The translations under genes were made by a program, and so were the position numbers. The notes below the pieces were generated by a model. It did no database searches, had not been told where the DNA came from, and was given only the letters and a program-made list of their open reading frames with translations. From Ructibacterium sp965146665 (GTDB lineage: Bacteria; Bacillota; Clostridia; Monoglobales; Monoglobaceae), in assembly GCA_965146665.1 (NCBI GenBank), contig CBCTHE010000002.1, positions 284,226 through 348,225 on the forward strand: a stretch of DNA of 64,000 bases, read 5' to 3'. Shown piece by piece: positions 6,809-15,780 of the stretch (its first letter is position 1; every line of letters begins with the position of its first letter).

Positions 6809-9805
6809 TTATCTTACGATAACCATTTCCTGTACCACGTCGTCATAGATCTTCACAAACAGTCTGGCTTCATTGCCCTGCTCGTAAATCTCAATGTCAG
6901 CCGCGGATACCACCTGGATATTGGCCTTGTTCCGGGTGGAGTCATACAGGTAAACCGTGGCGTCGCCGGTGGCGTAGTTGTGCACGTCGCCGTTCACGCT
7001 CATGTTGATGCTGCCGCTGAACTTCTTGGTTACACGCCCGTAGACAGTGGTCAGATCCGTGGTTACTTCCTTCACAAATTCGGTGTCTTTGGCGCTGCTG
7101 TCAAACAGGAGGTTGATACCGTCGATCTCGCCCTTGGTGTTGGTGCGGTACTGGATGATATCACCCTTTGCAAGCGGCTTACTGCCCTTGACCAAAACGG
7201 ACTTGTCGGTGGCCAGAATGTCGACCTCCTTGCCGCCCTGCCAGCCGTATACGCGGTCGGTGTCCTCATATTCCTCATTCTGGGTGGCGCTGATGTGGTC
7301 AACCACCAGGATCGGGGATTCAGGAGCGGTCACACCGGCAGAGCTGGTGATCACGACAACGTTTGCGGTATAATTCTCCTGCAGGTCATAGATGATGGCG
7401 TCGTACTTGGAGTCATTGGACAGGGTGGACTTGTTCCGAATCGAATACTTATCCGTATCCAGCGCCGCATCCTCCGGAATATCAAAGATTACGGTGTCGT
7501 CGGTGATTGCCACGTTGTCCAGTTTGCCGGACGCACTCTTATAGGTCATCTCGTCCTTCTTCACATTCATGGTAAACTCGCCTACATTGGGCGCGCCGGT
7601 ACCGGTGTTGTCCTTTGCGGTCTCAATGGCGGTGATGTTGTTATTGCTGTTGGTCTCGTATACCACAATCTGCGGGGTCAGACTTGCTCCGCCCAGAGTA
7701 TCTACCACAGTCTTGGGATCCTGGCCGTACTTGTCATTGAGCCGCATCTTGTTGGAGCTGTTCAGAATCTGGGTTTCACCGGACATGGTGAACAGCTTGA
7801 ACTGCGCGGTGGTCTCAAAGCCGTCATTCATGGCGGCGCCTACCAGATAAGCGTATTTCTTGTTCAGGTTCTGGCCGTTGTCAACTGTTGCATTGGTATC
7901 CACAGCCGCAATCTTGCTCTCAATGTCCAGATAGAAGTTGCCTTTATCCCGAAGCTGAATCTCATTGGGATAGCTCTCCGCCTTTTTGTGCAGCTCAGTG
8001 CTGTTGCCAATTCGGAAGCCGTCCTCTGTTGCCTCGGTCACCATACCGTTGATGGAAGCGTCGGAGACATAGCCCTTGATCAGAGTCTTGTCATCACTGA
8101 TGGTGTAAGAAATGACATTCCACTCCTTCAGCTCGGACAGCTCAATCTCTGCGCCGTCCTTCACCAGACTGTACATGATCTCAGCATTATCCTTGTCAAA
8201 TACCAGCGAGCCGTTGAGATACTTGTCGGTTACCCGGCCGGTCACCGTAGAGATGGTGTCAACAACCAGATTTGTGAAGTGGTTTACAAATACGATTTCA
8301 TAGATACCGTTGGTGTCTGCGTCCAGAAGGGTCACGTTACCGGATGTGGGTTTCAGATCCTGGTTGGTCACGCCCTCCTTGTACTTGCCGTTATAGATAT
8401 AGGCCGCGTCCGCCGCAATGGCCACGGTCTTGTGGTTTCTGTCGTTTCGGTCTGCCCAGTATTCAAAGGACTTGTTCTGTCCCGCGTCGCCGGTAACATC
8501 CACGATGTCATCGGAATTCACCTTGACAACCTTGTTCTTGTTCTGCTGGGGTCTTACGTTGATCAATGTCTTTTCGTCGGTGGTTTTGTCAATACGCGCA
8601 TAGTACAGTACATTGTAACCAAGATACTGCTTCGCGTTGGTGTCGCCCTCTAAGAACTGGTTCTTGTCGATTACGATACGGTCCTCATCGGTGGTGCTTC
8701 CGCCGGTCAAAGCGGTCTCGCCGGTTCCGGTGATCTGGCCGTAGCCTTTTTCTACATTCAGTTTGTCATAGAGCAGGGTCTTGTCAACCACCTCATAAGA
8801 GACGTTGGTACCAAAGCCCACCTGCTCCATCAGGTTTACAGTCAATGCGTTGAAAATCAGCTGTGCGATGTCCCCTCTGGCCGCGGGCTCTGTGGCTGAA
8901 CCGGAAAGACCCCGGAGCAGCTGGTTGCTGGATGCGATATACAGGTATCCGGAAGGATAGCCGCCCTTGTCCTCTGCCGCAGGCTCATAGCCCATAGCCC
9001 GGACAATAATGGCAACCGCCTCCTGGAGCAGAACGTTGTCATCCGGACGGAAGGTTCCCACATCGTCACCGATGACCATACCCTGCTGGTCCGCTACGTT
9101 AATCGCGCCTGTGGCCCAGTGGTCCGCCGGTACGTCCGGGAACTTTGTGGGACCCATGGAACTTTTTGCGATATCTTCCAGTCCAACAGAGTAGACTGCA
9201 ACTTTTGCCATTTCACTTCTGATGATGTTGTCGTTGGGACGGAAAGCGCCGTCTTCGGCGTCGCCGACCATGATGCCCAGTGCGCCCAGAAGCTCTGCGG
9301 CTTCCTCATACTGTGTGCCGGAAATGTCCGGCGCCAGGGTGACTCTGGAGGTGCTGTAACGGGAGAGGGCCGGCTGTTCCGGAACCGGAACAGAAGCCAT
9401 GCCGTTGTATTTGGAGCTGTTCTCAACCAGGTTAGTGTTGATGCCGTCAGCGGCATTTAATGTCCCGTCCGCATTGGTTCCGTCAAAAGCCTGACGGCCC
9501 GCGGTCTGCGGTGTCTGTGCGGCCGTTCCGGTCTGCGCCGGTCTGACAGCCGAACGGACAGCGGAGTTATCCACCGCGCCGGGTGTGGTTTCATCCATGG
9601 TATTGTTGTCGGCCTCTGGGGTGGCAATGCCGGGCACTGTCACATTCTCAGCAGGGCCGTACCCCTCGCCGTCGCCGGAAACAGACTGGCTGTCTTCTAT
9701 ATAAATAGAAGTCTCGTCCACGGGTTCTTCTGCGAAGACCGCGGTCACGCCAATGCCCGATACCAGACAAACAGCGATCAGCAGGGAGATGCATCTTTTT
9801 AACAT
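6809..9805 (-). CDS. Large secreted SLH-domain surface protein
   Basis: A 998-residue exported protein. The Sec signal peptide is residues 1-25 (MLKRCISLLIAVCLVSGIGV then TAVFA|EE). A low-complexity Thr/Ala/Pro linker follows to about 150, then three SLH repeats: 165-210 (GIMVGDAEDGAFRPNDNIIR), 222-275 (FPDVPADHWATGAINVADQQ) and 281-330, the last degenerate. SLH domains bind pyruvylated wall polymer, the product of CsaB. The remaining 670 residues are Thr/Asp/Asn/Lys-rich and beta-like, as in S-layer proteins, without a recognised enzyme. The start has AGGAGG seven to eight bases upstream. The gene is divergent from a second SLH gene at 10109 and is likely highly expressed, but that is inference. 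Confidence 0.88.
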   Translation of the reverse strand: MLKRCISLLIAVCLVSGIGVTAVFAEEPVDETSIYIEDSQSVSGDGEGYGPAENVTVPGIATPEADNNTMDETTPGAVDNSAVRSAVRPAQTGTAAQTPQTAGRQAFDGTNADGTLNAADGINTNLVENSSKYNGMASVPVPEQPALSRYSTSRVTLAPDISGTQYEEAAELLGALGIMVGDAEDGAFRPNDNIIRSEMAKVAVYSVGLEDIAKSSMGPTKFPDVPADHWATGAINVADQQGMVIGDDVGTFRPDDNVLLQEAVAIIVRAMGYEPAAEDKGGYPSGYLYIASSNQLLRGLSGSATEPAARGDIAQLIFNALTVNLMEQVGFGTNVSYEVVDKTLLYDKLNVEKGYGQITGTGETALTGGSTTDEDRIVIDKNQFLEGDTNAKQYLGYNVLYYARIDKTTDEKTLINVRPQQNKNKVVKVNSDDIVDVTGDAGQNKSFEYWADRNDRNHKTVAIAADAAYIYNGKYKEGVTNQDLKPTSGNVTLLDADTNGIYEIVFVNHFTNLVVDTISTVTGRVTDKYLNGSLVFDKDNAEIMYSLVKDGAEIELSELKEWNVISYTISDDKTLIKGYVSDASINGMVTEATEDGFRIGNSTELHKKAESYPNEIQLRDKGNFYLDIESKIAAVDTNATVDNGQNLNKKYAYLVGAAMNDGFETTAQFKLFTMSGETQILNSSNKMRLNDKYGQDPKTVVDTLGGASLTPQIVVYETNSNNNITAIETAKDNTGTGAPNVGEFTMNVKKDEMTYKSASGKLDNVAITDDTVIFDIPEDAALDTDKYSIRNKSTLSNDSKYDAIIYDLQENYTANVVVITSSAGVTAPESPILVVDHISATQNEEYEDTDRVYGWQGGKEVDILATDKSVLVKGSKPLAKGDIIQYRTNTKGEIDGINLLFDSSAKDTEFVKEVTTDLTTVYGRVTKKFSGSINMSVNGDVHNYATGDATVYLYDSTRNKANIQVVSAADIEIYEQGNEARLFVKIYDDVVQEMVIVR

Positions 9806-10108
9806 ATTATTTTCCTCCTCATGTGAATTGCTTTTGTGTTTGTTGATTTTTGTTTATTTACGCATTTATTTTGTGCGGAGGAAGAAAAATTACACGGCTA
9901 ACATTATGGCAGGTATGGCAAAAAAAGTTTGTAACGGTATTGTAATAATTTAATTACAATTTTTTTTCAGAACCGGTTGAATTCTAAAGGCAGATATGGT
10001 ATATTTAAGTTGAATAGATAGGATATTATGTGGTTTTACCGGAATTTTCCGATTTTATCCGGCGAAACCGGTGCATAACAGACAAAATCAGAAACAGGAG
10101 GAACTATT
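9806..10108. promoter_or_regulatory. Divergent AT-rich promoter region between the two SLH genes
   Basis: About 300 bp of AT-rich DNA. For the plus-strand gene, TTGAAT at 9977-9982 and TATATT at 10000-10005 are 17 bases apart, leaving a leader of about 95 nt. For the minus-strand gene only the ribosome site (AGGAGG near 9815) is clear; several AT-rich candidates for its promoter exist around 9900-9960, none convincing. Confidence 0.65.
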
Positions 10109-11965
10109 ATGAAAAAACGCAGACTACTCTCTTGCGCGTTGAGCCTCAGCCTGGCCCTGACCTCAGTTTCGGCTTCGGTTTTCGCCCTCAGCTTTAATGA
10201 CGTAGACAACGACGCGACCGTTTCCTGGGCAAAAAGCGCCATCACACAGATGACCGAGGCGGGATATATCAAGGGCTATGAGGATGGCACCTTCAAGCCA
10301 TACCGCGCCATCTCCAAGATGGAATGCCTCCTTCTCATGTCCAGAATGCTGGGCGCGGAAGAGGACGATTACGCCGATATCGCCGCGGCGGCCAAATCCA
10401 TGTACAGCGCCACCGTGGCCAAGTACAACACCTCTTATACCAATGAGCTCTGTTTCCTGCTCTACACGGGAATTCTCACTGAAAACGACCTGGTGGACTA
10501 TGCCTCCACGGCCAATGCGAATACGGAACTGCTTCGGTATCAGGCCGCCATTTTGATGGCCAAGCTCCTGGGCGCCGGCACAGAGGCCAAGAACTTTACC
10601 GCGGCCAAGGCCACCTATGCGGACGATGCCAAGATTCCAGCCAATGCCAAGTCCTATGTGGAGTATGTGACCAAGCAGGGCATCATGAACGGCATGGACA
10701 AGGATGCCAGCGGCAACCCCCAGTTCTCGCCCACCACATCCCTGACCCGTGCGCAGATGGCCACTCTGCTGGCCCGGATGATTGACAAAATTGATAAAAT
10801 GACCTACACCGGAACCATTGATTCCCTGGATCTGGACAACAATACCATTTCCATTGACCGGGACGGCGACGTGAGCGACCGAACCCTGAACGCGGACACT
10901 GTCGCCCGTCAGGACGGCAAGGCGCTCAGCCTCAGCAAGCTTGAGGAAGGCAGCGAGATCGCGGCCGTCGAAATCGCGGGACATGTTCAGCTGATCGATG
11001 TGCTGACCGAGGGCAGCGGCTCTGTTGATGACAAAAAGGGCACGGTTGTATATGCCAAGATCTCTGCCCTGAACGAGAACTCCAACGGCAAGCGCATCAC
11101 GCTGGCTGACACGGAGGATTCGGAGAACACCGCGTCCTATGACGTGGCCTCCAACTGCACCTTTACCATCAAAGGTTCAAAGGGCAACTTCAGCAGTCTG
11201 AAGAAAAACGACTTTGTCAAGGTGACGGTCTCCGGCGGCAAGATTGTTTCTGTCTCCGTGGAGGAGAAGAACCTCACCGTTTCCGGAAAGCTCACCGAGG
11301 TGGAGTTTGACGAGGACGACCACGTATACCTCCATGTCGCGGACACAGACGGTAAAAACGAACAGCAGTATGTGGTTTCCAACAAGGGCGCGTCTGTGTC
11401 CCGGGACGGAAGCAGCGCGGAGTACCGCGACCTCTCCGCCGGGGACACCGTGAAGCTGGAGCTGACCTCCGGCAAGGTGACCCGCGTGACCGCCACCAGC
11501 TCTTCTGAGCGGTTCACCGGCGTGCTGAGCGAGATCATCATTGCCACACAGCCCTCTGTTACCATCCTGATTGACGGCAAGGCAAAGACCTATAAGCTCC
11601 GTTCTGACGCGCGGATCCTGATTTCCGGCGTGGAGTCCACCATCTATGACCTGCGGCCCAACATCACGGTTTCCGGTACGCTGGACAGCTCAGAGGTCAA
11701 GACGCTGACCGCATCCTCTGTCTCCACCAACGAAAAAGGGGAGCTGACCGGCACGGTGACCGGCCTGAACACCAGCTATAAGGTCATTACCGTCAAGGAT
11801 GAATCCGGGAACACCCAGAGCATCTACTACAACGCCAAGACCACCTTCTTAAAGAGCTCCGGCGAGACCACAACGGCCAAGTCCATTGAGAAGGGCGCCA
11901 CAGTCTCCATTACCGGCGCGGATAACAACGGCGTCTTTGAGGCGACCATTGTCATTGTAAAATAA
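10109..11965 (+). CDS. Secreted SLH-domain protein
   Basis: A 618-residue exported protein. The signal peptide is residues 1-26 (MKKRRLLSCALSLSLALTSV then SASVFA). Three SLH repeats follow directly: 28-82 (FNDVDNDATVSWAKSAITQM, GYIKGYEDGTFKPYRAISK), about 95-155, and about 190-232 (SPTTSLTRAQMATLLARMID). The remainder is made of beta-rich repeats with many Ser, Thr, Asp and Lys residues (for example VKVTVSGGKIVSVSVEEKNL). This is the usual layout of an N-terminally wall-anchored surface protein. AGGAGG lies seven bases before the ATG. No enzymatic motif was seen; it could be a cell-surface scaffold or minor S-layer component. Confidence 0.9.
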   Translation: MKKRRLLSCALSLSLALTSVSASVFALSFNDVDNDATVSWAKSAITQMTEAGYIKGYEDGTFKPYRAISKMECLLLMSRMLGAEEDDYADIAAAAKSMYSATVAKYNTSYTNELCFLLYTGILTENDLVDYASTANANTELLRYQAAILMAKLLGAGTEAKNFTAAKATYADDAKIPANAKSYVEYVTKQGIMNGMDKDASGNPQFSPTTSLTRAQMATLLARMIDKIDKMTYTGTIDSLDLDNNTISIDRDGDVSDRTLNADTVARQDGKALSLSKLEEGSEIAAVEIAGHVQLIDVLTEGSGSVDDKKGTVVYAKISALNENSNGKRITLADTEDSENTASYDVASNCTFTIKGSKGNFSSLKKNDFVKVTVSGGKIVSVSVEEKNLTVSGKLTEVEFDEDDHVYLHVADTDGKNEQQYVVSNKGASVSRDGSSAEYRDLSAGDTVKLELTSGKVTRVTATSSSERFTGVLSEIIIATQPSVTILIDGKAKTYKLRSDARILISGVESTIYDLRPNITVSGTLDSSEVKTLTASSVSTNEKGELTGTVTGLNTSYKVITVKDESGNTQSIYYNAKTTFLKSSGETTTAKSIEKGATVSITGADNNGVFEATIVIVK

Positions 11966-12071
11966 ATCCTGATACATTTCGCGTCAGGCAGTATCACTAG
12001 TATTTGATGAAATCGAAAAAGAAATGCGTCCGGCCGGCGCTGTGCCGGATCGGATAACGCAGGCTTCTTCC

Positions 12072-12106
12072 ATCCCGCTGTTTGATCAACAGCGGGATCT
12101 TTTTTT
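12072..12106 (+). terminator. Terminator of the 618-residue SLH gene
   Basis: An 11-bp perfect stem (12072-12082 with 12088-12098) followed by CTTTTTTT. It lies 106 bp after the stop codon. Confidence 0.88.
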
Positions 12107-12155
12107 ATAGCCGGTTCCGCAATTTTTCTTCATTTAAATATATTGTTTTTACGGC

Positions 12156-12184
12156 TTGATTTATTGTTTCATAGACTATATAAT
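12156..12184 (+). promoter_or_regulatory. Sigma-A promoter for the GH125 gene
   Basis: TTGATT at 12156-12161 and TATAAT at 12179-12184, spacer 17. The predicted leader is about 33 nt and contains AAGGAGG at 12211-12217. Confidence 0.8.
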
Positions 12185-12223
12185 CTTGTTAAAACGTTCA
12201 AAAGCAAACAAAGGAGGCCAACT

Positions 12224-13510
12224 ATGAAAACCACCAGCCAGATACCCGGCGCCGTGAAGGCACATATGGAAGAGATCTGCGGCAGGCTGAACGCCCGCCC
12301 CAGGCTTCGGCAGCTCTTCCGCAGCTGCTATCCCAATACGCTGGAAACCACCCTTGAGATTTTAGAGGACGGCACCGTCTTCCTCCTGACCGGCGATATC
12401 CCCGCCATGTGGCTCCGGGATTCCACCGCCCAGGTGACCCACTATGTCCCCCTTGCAAAGGAGGACGCCGAGGTGGCCGGCTTGATCGCGGGCCTGCTTC
12501 GGCGCCAGTTCCAGTATATCTCCATTGACCCGTATGCCAACGCCTTTAACCGGGAACCAAACAGCCGGGGCCACCAGTCCGACCTGACGGATATGAATCC
12601 GTGGATCTGGGAGCGCAAATATGAGGCGGACTCCCTGTGCTATCCCCTGCGGCTGGCCTGGCTGTACTGGAAGGCCACCGGCGACACCGCCGTGTTCGGC
12701 CAGAGCTTTCTGGATGCGGCGTCCAAAATTCTGGAGGTTTGGACCAGGGAACAGCGCCACGGCACTGACTCCGGCTACCGTTTCCAGCGGCCCGGCCGGG
12801 ACTGGAAATCCAATCTGCGAAACGGCGGCCTGGGTATGCCCTGCAGCTACACCGGCATGACCTGGTCCGGTTTCCGCCCCAGCGACGACGCCTGCACCTT
12901 CGGCTATCTCATTCCGGCCAATATGTTTGCCGCTGTGGTACTGGGATATCTGCATGAGCTCCTGACCCATCTGGGCCAGCCGGAGCTGGCCCAAAAGGCG
13001 GCTGTGCTGGCAGAGCAGATCCGGTTTGGCATTGAGACCTACGGCACGGTTCTGCACCCGAAATACGGCTGGATTTACGCCTGTGAGACCGACGGCTTCG
13101 GCAATTACCACATGTTTGACGACGCCAACGTCCCCAACCTGCTCTCCGCGCCCTATCTTGGATACTTTGGGCCGGACCGGGAGATTTATCAGAACACCCG
13201 CCGTTTTATTCTCAGCGAAGACAACCCGTATTTTTACCGCGGCAAATATGCCGAGGGGATCGGCAGTCCCCATACGCCGGACGGCTATATCTGGCACATT
13301 GGCCTGTCCATGCAGGGGCTGACCGCGGACAGCGGCGAAGAGATGCGCCGGGTGCTTCACATGCTGGAGCAGACGGATGGGAACACAGGCTTTATGCACG
13401 AGAGCTTTGACCCGAACCGGCCGGAGGTCTTTACGCGCCCGTGGTTTGCCTGGTCCAACTCCCTGTTTGCCGAATTTGTGGAGAAGTGTGCCGCCATGGA
13501 TGTTCTGTAG
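12224..13510 (+). CDS. GH125 family exo-alpha-1,6-mannosidase
   Basis: A 428-residue cytoplasmic glycoside hydrolase of family GH125 (formerly DUF1237), which removes alpha-1,6-linked mannose from oligomannosides without a metal. Hallmarks: GDIPAMWLRDSTAQV near residue 60, the segment TWSGFRPSDDACTFGYLIP near 215 that should hold the catalytic acid Asp, and NTGFMHESFDPNRPE near 390 that should hold the catalytic Glu. No signal peptide, so the substrate is probably imported. The start at 12224 has AAGGAGG seven bases upstream; the longer open frame has none. It has its own promoter and is followed 145 bp later by the isomerase operon. Confidence 0.93.
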   Translation: MKTTSQIPGAVKAHMEEICGRLNARPRLRQLFRSCYPNTLETTLEILEDGTVFLLTGDIPAMWLRDSTAQVTHYVPLAKEDAEVAGLIAGLLRRQFQYISIDPYANAFNREPNSRGHQSDLTDMNPWIWERKYEADSLCYPLRLAWLYWKATGDTAVFGQSFLDAASKILEVWTREQRHGTDSGYRFQRPGRDWKSNLRNGGLGMPCSYTGMTWSGFRPSDDACTFGYLIPANMFAAVVLGYLHELLTHLGQPELAQKAAVLAEQIRFGIETYGTVLHPKYGWIYACETDGFGNYHMFDDANVPNLLSAPYLGYFGPDREIYQNTRRFILSEDNPYFYRGKYAEGIGSPHTPDGYIWHIGLSMQGLTADSGEEMRRVLHMLEQTDGNTGFMHESFDPNRPEVFTRPWFAWSNSLFAEFVEKCAAMDVL

Positions 13511-13597
13511 GCTGTCTGCCGCAGACACTGGGGGCGCAAAACAAAATTAGCCTTTGAAAAATCTTTATTTTATGCAATTCCATCATTATTTTCTATA

Positions 13598-13626
13598 TTG
13601 ATTCTAACCGAAAAATGCGATAAAAT
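13598..13626 (+). promoter_or_regulatory. Probable promoter of the isomerase operon
   Basis: TTGATT at 13598-13603 and TAAAAT at 13621-13626 with 17 bases between, 30 bp before the first gene of the three-gene operon. Confidence 0.65.
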
Positions 13627-13655
13627 CCCCTTAAACTAAAAAAGGCGGGAATGAC

Positions 13656-15101
13656 ATGTTAGAACGAAAAGAAAAAAGAACTCCAAAAATCGGCGTTTTT
13701 GCTGTGGCTCATGCGGCATACTGGGACCAGTTTGAGGGGCTCTATGAAAGTATCATGGGATATCACCGCGATTTTCTGGCGCTGGTCCATGAAAATGACG
13801 CGGATACTGTGGATTTTGGGATGATTGACAGCTCAGAAAAGGCGTATGCCGTAATTCCTAAAATTCTGGCGGCCGGGGTGGATTTGCTGTTCTGCAACAT
13901 GACCACCTATGCCACCTCGTCGGTCTTTGCGCCCATCATACGGGAGATCAATCAACCCGTTGTTTTGACTGCGCTCCAGCCGCGTGCCGCGCTGGACTAC
14001 ACAACGGCCTCCACATGGATGCAGCTTGAAAACGACAATATCTGCTCCGTTCCGGAATTCACCGGCGTCGCGGTGCGCATGGGAAAAAAGGTCAGCGATG
14101 TCATCATCGGCACGCTGTATGATGACGAGAATGCAAAACAGGAAATTGCAAAATGGTGCGGCATCGCAAGGGTACTGCACGGCCTTTCCGGGGCGCGGCT
14201 CGGTCTGATGGGCCACGTGCTGGAAGCCATGTATGACATGCACGCCGACCCGACCGCTGTTTCCGCCGCGTTTGGGGTGCACGTTCCGCTTCTTGAACTT
14301 GACGGCATGCTCGCGCTGTATCAGACCGTGACCGAAGATGAAATTCAGGCAAAGCTGGCGCAGATTGACGCGGAATTTGACACGCCGGAACCGGAGTCTG
14401 ATCCTGTAACCACCAGACTTACCCCCGGGGACCGGTATCAGGCGGCGAAATCTGCCGCCGCGCTGGATAAGCTGGTTGAACAACATCACCTCGACGGACT
14501 TGCGTACTATTACGAGGGTCAGGCGGGGAGTCTGCACCGAAAGCTCGCGGAAACTCTCATTGTGGGCAACTCTCTGCTGATCGCCCGGGGGATTCCAATG
14601 TGCGGGGAGTATGATATCAAAACCTGCATTGCCATGCTCATTATGGACCGGCTGGGCATTGGCGGTAGCTTTGCGGAATTTCACCCTCTGGATTTTAAGG
14701 AGGATTTTGTGCTTGTGGGCCATGACGGACCGCATCATCTCGCGGTCGCGGAGGGAAAACCCGTGCTCAGAAGTCTGAAAAAATACCACGGGAAACCCGG
14801 AAGCGGCGCGTCGGTGGAGTTCAAGCTCAAGAACGGGCCCATCACCATGCTTGGCATCACGCAGAACGCCGCAGGGAAATTCAAGTTCGTCATTGGCGAG
14901 GGCATTTCCAAAGCCGGGCCCATCCCGCCAACCGGGAACACCAACACCAGAGGTTTTTTTGAACCCACGACAAAGGCCTTTCTGAAAAAATGGGTCATGG
15001 AAGGGCCGACGCACCACTACGCGCTCGGCATCGGCCACCATGCCGAAACCATTGCGAAGATAGCGGAAATTTTAGGAATTGAGAGTGTGATTGTAAAATG
15101 A
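13656..15101 (+). CDS. L-fucose/L-arabinose isomerase family protein
   Basis: A 481-residue protein of the aldose-ketose isomerase superfamily that includes AraA and FucI. Candidate metal ligands fit the family order: Glu287 (LAYYYEGQ), Glu341 (GSFAEFHPLDF), His356 (VGHDGPHH) and a C-terminal His in GPTHHYALGIGHHAETI. N-terminal KIGVFAVAHAAYWDQF is the usual opening strand. Such enzymes interconvert aldoses and ketoses in the cytoplasm using Mn2+. It is too divergent for me to name the sugar. The first gene of an operon, it overlaps the next gene by four bases (ATGA). AGGCGGG precedes the start. Confidence 0.85.
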   Translation: MLERKEKRTPKIGVFAVAHAAYWDQFEGLYESIMGYHRDFLALVHENDADTVDFGMIDSSEKAYAVIPKILAAGVDLLFCNMTTYATSSVFAPIIREINQPVVLTALQPRAALDYTTASTWMQLENDNICSVPEFTGVAVRMGKKVSDVIIGTLYDDENAKQEIAKWCGIARVLHGLSGARLGLMGHVLEAMYDMHADPTAVSAAFGVHVPLLELDGMLALYQTVTEDEIQAKLAQIDAEFDTPEPESDPVTTRLTPGDRYQAAKSAAALDKLVEQHHLDGLAYYYEGQAGSLHRKLAETLIVGNSLLIARGIPMCGEYDIKTCIAMLIMDRLGIGGSFAEFHPLDFKEDFVLVGHDGPHHLAVAEGKPVLRSLKKYHGKPGSGASVEFKLKNGPITMLGITQNAAGKFKFVIGEGISKAGPIPPTGNTNTRGFFEPTTKAFLKKWVMEGPTHHYALGIGHHAETIAKIAEILGIESVIVK

Positions 15102-15775
15102 TAAAACAATTTACTGAAAAGCTGCGCGCTGAAAATTCGGTATGCATTGCGTGTCTCGGCGACAGCGTGACGCACGGGTATTTTGCCTCCCATGACGGAA
15201 TGCATTCCAATACGGACTATGAGGCGGTGTACCACAATCGCCTCCGGCAAAAGATCAATCTGTACTTTTCCGGAAAGTCCGTCAACATCATCAACGCCGG
15301 CGTCGGCGGGGACAGCGCCGCGCAGGGCCTGGCCCGGATTGAACGCGATGTGCTCCGCTATGCGCCCGACCTCACCGTGGTCTGCTTTGGGCTGAACGAC
15401 GTGAACGGAACGCTTGATGCATATACAAAAAATCTGGAAGATATATTCGCCGCGCTCCGCCGCCATGGTTCGGAGGTGATCTTTATGACCCCGAACATGC
15501 TCAACACCAGGGTCACCTCTCCAGAGCTGGCGGACTATGCGGCAAAGACTGCGGAATATCAGAACAGCGGTAAAATGGACCAGTTTATGGAGTCCGCCAT
15601 AAAAACCGCGCAGCAATCCGGCGCGGCCGTCTGTGACTGCTATGGGAAATGGAAACAGCTGTACAGGCTGGGCGTGGACACAGACCAGCTGCTGGCCAAC
15701 CATATCAACCATCCCATCCGCGCGCTGCACACGCTGTTCGCAGACGCCCTGTTTGATACAATCTTTTGGGAGTGA
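15098..15775 (+). CDS. SGNH/GDSL-family hydrolase
   Basis: A 225-residue esterase/lipase-like protein. Block I is LGDSVTHGY with nucleophile Ser23; block II is the Gly in NAGVGGDSA near 68; block III is FGLND with Asn100; block V is NHINHP with the likely catalytic His205. Asn201 replaces the Asp usually three residues before that His. Families of this type often deacetylate sugars. No signal peptide is present, so it acts inside the cell. It overlaps the isomerase by four bases and ends five bases before the next gene, so the three are translated as a unit and probably serve one carbohydrate pathway. Confidence 0.85.
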   Translation: MIKQFTEKLRAENSVCIACLGDSVTHGYFASHDGMHSNTDYEAVYHNRLRQKINLYFSGKSVNIINAGVGGDSAAQGLARIERDVLRYAPDLTVVCFGLNDVNGTLDAYTKNLEDIFAALRRHGSEVIFMTPNMLNTRVTSPELADYAAKTAEYQNSGKMDQFMESAIKTAQQSGAAVCDCYGKWKQLYRLGVDTDQLLANHINHPIRALHTLFADALFDTIFWE

Positions 15776-15780
15776 CACGC

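Noticed and set aside
6809..8653. 630-codon open frame opposite the SLH gene
   Set aside because: A shadow of the GC-biased third positions of the SLH gene; it lacks a ribosome site and has a composition typical of antisense frames.
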